Shown piece after piece: positions 42,094 to 43,764 of a DNA stretch of 43,764 nt. Each line of letters begins with the position of its first letter. Position 1 is the stretch's first letter. Under the pieces are notes generated by a model. That model was given only the letters and a program-made list of their open reading frames with translations, was not told the origin of the DNA and ran no database searches. Both the position numbers and the translations under genes were made by a program. Source of the DNA: a virus; IMG/VR virus record IMGVR_UViG_3300031884_000053, positions 1-43,764 of that record; one strand, written 5' to 3'.

Positions 42094-42230
42094 TCCGCTT
42101 AGTTATTATTGCACTAGGATTTGTCCTGCTGCTTAACGCTTTTGACAAGATCGATGCTGGTATCGAGGCCAAGCGCGCCGGATTGCTGGTGAATTATCAT
42201 ATGCCTATGCCGGGGGGGGCCAACCGATGA
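42090..42230 (+). CDS. 46-aa membrane peptide
   Basis: The ORF reads MIRLVIIALGFVLLLNAFDK, then IDAGIEAKRAGLLVNYH. One N-terminal membrane helix (residues 2-17) is followed by a short polar tail. Both ends overlap neighbours by ATGA. Short phage membrane peptides can depolarise or block host channels, but no function is shown here. Confidence 0.55.
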   Translation: MIRLVIIALGFVLLLNAFDKIDAGIEAKRAGLLVNYHMPMPGGANR

Positions 42231-42448
42231 CTGCTATGCGGTTTTTCACGCAGGGAAATGGCCTGCCAGCGACAGGGCATTATTCGTATCTGAATGCCCT
42301 CCCTCGGATTTCCATTAATGACAATCAAGATGAGGCTCTACGCCGCCGCAGCCTTGCCCGGCGCGAAGGTCTGGCTTGGGATGCCTTTGCCAGCGATGAG
42401 CGCCCCGGATCGTGGGTGCCGTCTGTTTTTGAGGAATTGGAACAATGA
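42227..42448 (+). CDS. Small hypothetical protein of the rightward operon
   Basis: This 73-aa protein starts MTAMRFFTQGNGLPATGHYS and ends WVPSVFEELEQ. It is mixed and polar, with a basic helix (EALRRRSLARREGLAWDAFA). ATGA overlaps couple both ends. No family was recognised. Confidence 0.5.
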   Translation: MTAMRFFTQGNGLPATGHYSYLNALPRISINDNQDEALRRRSLARREGLAWDAFASDERPGSWVPSVFEELEQ

Positions 42449-42747
42449 CCAGCTATACATTTTGGGCCGATCTGGTCAGGGATGGAAAAGATATGGAAGT
42501 GGAAGTGCAATATACCTGCACACCATTTATTCCTGCCACCCATATTCAGCCAGAGGAAGGTGGGGAGATTGAGATTCTCAACGCTTGGATTGATGGCGAT
42601 GTCATTGATCTGACCGATGCCGAGGATGCGCTTTTGATCCAGTTGGCTGGGGATAGGGCGGAATCCGACATGGCCGATGATGATGCGGATCGTGGCGATT
42701 ATCTGTATGAACAAGCTCGTGATCGCCGCGCACTGGGGGATGATTAA
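42445..42747 (+). CDS. Acidic small protein
   Basis: This 100-aa protein begins MTSYTFWADLVRDGKDMEVE. The last 45 residues are strongly acidic (DVIDLTDAEDALLIQLAGDR, DMADDDADRGDY). Short beta strands near the start could form a small domain. Strongly acidic early phage proteins can mimic DNA, and that is only a possibility here. It is coupled to the next gene by TAATG. Confidence 0.55.
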   Translation: MTSYTFWADLVRDGKDMEVEVQYTCTPFIPATHIQPEEGGEIEILNAWIDGDVIDLTDAEDALLIQLAGDRAESDMADDDADRGDYLYEQARDRRALGDD

Positions 42748-43142
42748 TGACTGGCCGCGTCCAATATCTACCGTGGATTACCCGCGATATGCTTTGGGGC
42801 GATCCCGATGCCCGCTTTGTGTTTGGCGATAATGCCGAACGATGGGGATTGGGTGGGCAGGCCAAGGAAATGCGCGGCGAGCCTAATGCCATTGGCGTCG
42901 CCACGCTCTGGTCGCCGGGCAATTATTATCTCGCTGGAGACCTAGTGGCCATCCGCACGGTGCTGCGTGATCTGCGTATGGTCGGCGCTGCGCTGGCAGA
43001 AGGCCATGCTGTCTACGTTCCAAACGATGGCCTCGGAACCGGCCTTGCGCGCCTTGCTGAGAACGCGCCAGCCATTGCCAATCTTATCACCGCATTTTTC
43101 CACGCTTGCCCAGGCGAGCAGTGCCCATGGGAGTTCATCTAA
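42747..43142 (+). CDS. DUF7831-like protein with VFGDN motif
   Basis: In this 131-aa protein the pattern DPDARFVFGDNAERWGLGGQ, then AKEMRGEPNAIGVATLW, is a family I recall from many phages, sometimes compared with macro-like ADP-ribose or nucleotide-binding folds. The function is unestablished. The remainder (GDLVAIRTVLRDLRMVGAAL) alternates helices and strands. It is the sixth gene of the rightward operon. Confidence 0.7.
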   Translation: MTGRVQYLPWITRDMLWGDPDARFVFGDNAERWGLGGQAKEMRGEPNAIGVATLWSPGNYYLAGDLVAIRTVLRDLRMVGAALAEGHAVYVPNDGLGTGLARLAENAPAIANLITAFFHACPGEQCPWEFI

Positions 43143-43764
43143 ATGACCGATGCCATCGCCAAGCCGAAGCGCGCCAAGAAGGCCGCGAACCCTGCCGGTC
43201 CCACTGAGTTTGTGGCTTACAAGGGCTTCGATAAAAATCTGCAATGTCGTGGCTATCAATATGAGGTGGGGAAAACCTACGTCCACACCGGCAAAGTGAA
43301 GCGGTGCGATAGTGGTTTTCACGCCTGCCAGAACCCGCTTGATGTGCTGGACTTCTACCCGCTCGAAAATGGAAATCGTTTCGCCAAGGTCACGATGCGC
43401 GGTCAGGTTGATCGCAGCGATGACAGGAAATGGGCTGCGGCCGAACTGACGGTTGATGTTGAACTGACGTTCCCGGCCTTTGTCACTGAGGTGATCCGCT
43501 GGGCTTGGGATGCGTGCAAGGCCGATGCGAGCGTCGAAGGAAATGTGACTAGCGGGAAATACGCGACGAACGCCAGCAGCGGGGACTACGCGACGAACGC
43601 CAGCAGCGGGGACTACGCGACGAACGCCAGCAGCGGGGACTACGCGAAGAACGCCAGCAGCGGGGACTACGCGACGAACGCCAGCAGCGGGGACTACGCG
43701 AAGAACGCCAGCAGCGGGGACTCCGCGAAGAACGCCAGCAGCGGGAAATACGCGACGAACGCCA
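43143..43764 (+). CDS. DUF7666-like protein with 9-residue tandem repeats (cut by right edge)
   Basis: The ATG directly follows the previous stop (TAAATG). About 207 residues are seen and the C-terminus is missing. The first 125 residues show YKGFDKNLQCRGYQYEVGKT, RCDSGFHACQNPLDVLDFYP, RFAKVTMRGQV, a domain I recall as DUF7666. A basic leader (KPKRAKKAANPAG) precedes it. From about residue 139 the sequence is YATNASSGD repeats, which may form a solenoid. Such repeat tails vary in length between related phages. Confidence 0.75.
   Translation, partial: MTDAIAKPKRAKKAANPAGPTEFVAYKGFDKNLQCRGYQYEVGKTYVHTGKVKRCDSGFHACQNPLDVLDFYPLENGNRFAKVTMRGQVDRSDDRKWAAAELTVDVELTFPAFVTEVIRWAWDACKADASVEGNVTSGKYATNASSGDYATNASSGDYATNASSGDYAKNASSGDYATNASSGDYAKNASSGDSAKNASSGKYATNA
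43560..43764. repeat. 27-bp tandem repeats, seven full copies and a partial one
   Basis: The unit tacgcgacgaacgccagcag plus cggggac starts at 43560, 43587, 43614, 43641, 43668, 43695 and 43722, with a cut copy from 43749. Copies differ at one to three bases (ACG/AAG, TAC/TCC, GAC/AAA), giving Thr/Lys, Tyr/Ser and Asp/Lys swaps. The near-identity implies recent expansion. Confidence 0.95.

Overview
The window is most of the genome of a contractile-tailed double-stranded DNA bacteriophage (myovirus morphology), free or as a prophage. It carries a full set of head, neck, sheath, tube, tape-measure, baseplate, fibre and lysis genes, plus a replication block, and no clearly bacterial housekeeping genes. 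No integrase, transposase, CRISPR array or rRNA was seen. A GapR/DUF2312 nucleoid protein, a DUF1376 replication protein and several small families usual in alphaproteobacterial phages suggest an alphaproteobacterial host, perhaps a sphingomonad. That host call is inference.

Layout. Positions 1-41,465 are almost entirely minus-strand, so transcription runs from high to low coordinates. In that order: a Cro/CI-like regulator and small DNA-binding genes (41.5-40.1 kb); GapR, an Rmf-like protein and a VRR-NUC nuclease (40.1-39.3 kb); a DUF1376 gene holding iteron-like repeats, a primase-type zinc finger and a Toprim-helicase (38.8-36.6 kb); small genes including one broken by a stop codon (36.6-35.4 kb); and a roughly 580-bp gene-free gap at 34.8-35.4 kb that looks like a highly structured non-coding RNA with its own terminator. 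Then come TerS/TerL, a collagen-like fibre gene and companion, portal, a tRNA-like element, an Mu gpF-like head protein, a Nudix-DUF2213 fusion, a scaffold-like protein, decoration protein and major capsid (34.8-21.2 kb). Neck genes, sheath, tube, frameshifted tail chaperone, tape measure and baseplate follow (20.6-7.9 kb), then tail fibre, a lysis cassette and a second collagen-like fibre running off the left edge. From 41.6 kb rightward a divergent plus-strand operon of tiny overlapping genes ends in a DUF7666-like gene with 27-bp tandem repeats cut by the right edge.

How it fits together. TerS/TerL package DNA through the portal into a head built from the DUF2184-type capsid protein. The sheath-tube-baseplate machine injects it. 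Two Gly-Pro-Thr collagen-like proteins and a repeat-stalk fibre probably bind the host. An endolysin, two or three small membrane proteins and an Rz/Rz1-type spanin pair release progeny. Genes are extremely tightly packed, with stop-start overlaps of the ATGA and TAATG kinds. The few real gaps are therefore informative: each of the larger ones holds a small gene, a structured RNA or a hairpin.

Most notable observations: (1) the structured RNA candidate at 34.85-35.32 kb, with strand-specific G-U pairs favouring the minus strand; (2) a 74-nt tRNA-like cloverleaf with encoded CCA but abnormal D and T loops at 28,013-28,086; (3) a pseudoknot-like element abutting the Shine-Dalgarno sequence after the capsid gene; (4) the same roughly 75-residue beta-domain inserted in three unrelated virion proteins; (5) an exact T-TTT-TTT slippery site giving a 250-aa tail-chaperone fusion; (6) iterons inside the DUF1376 gene.
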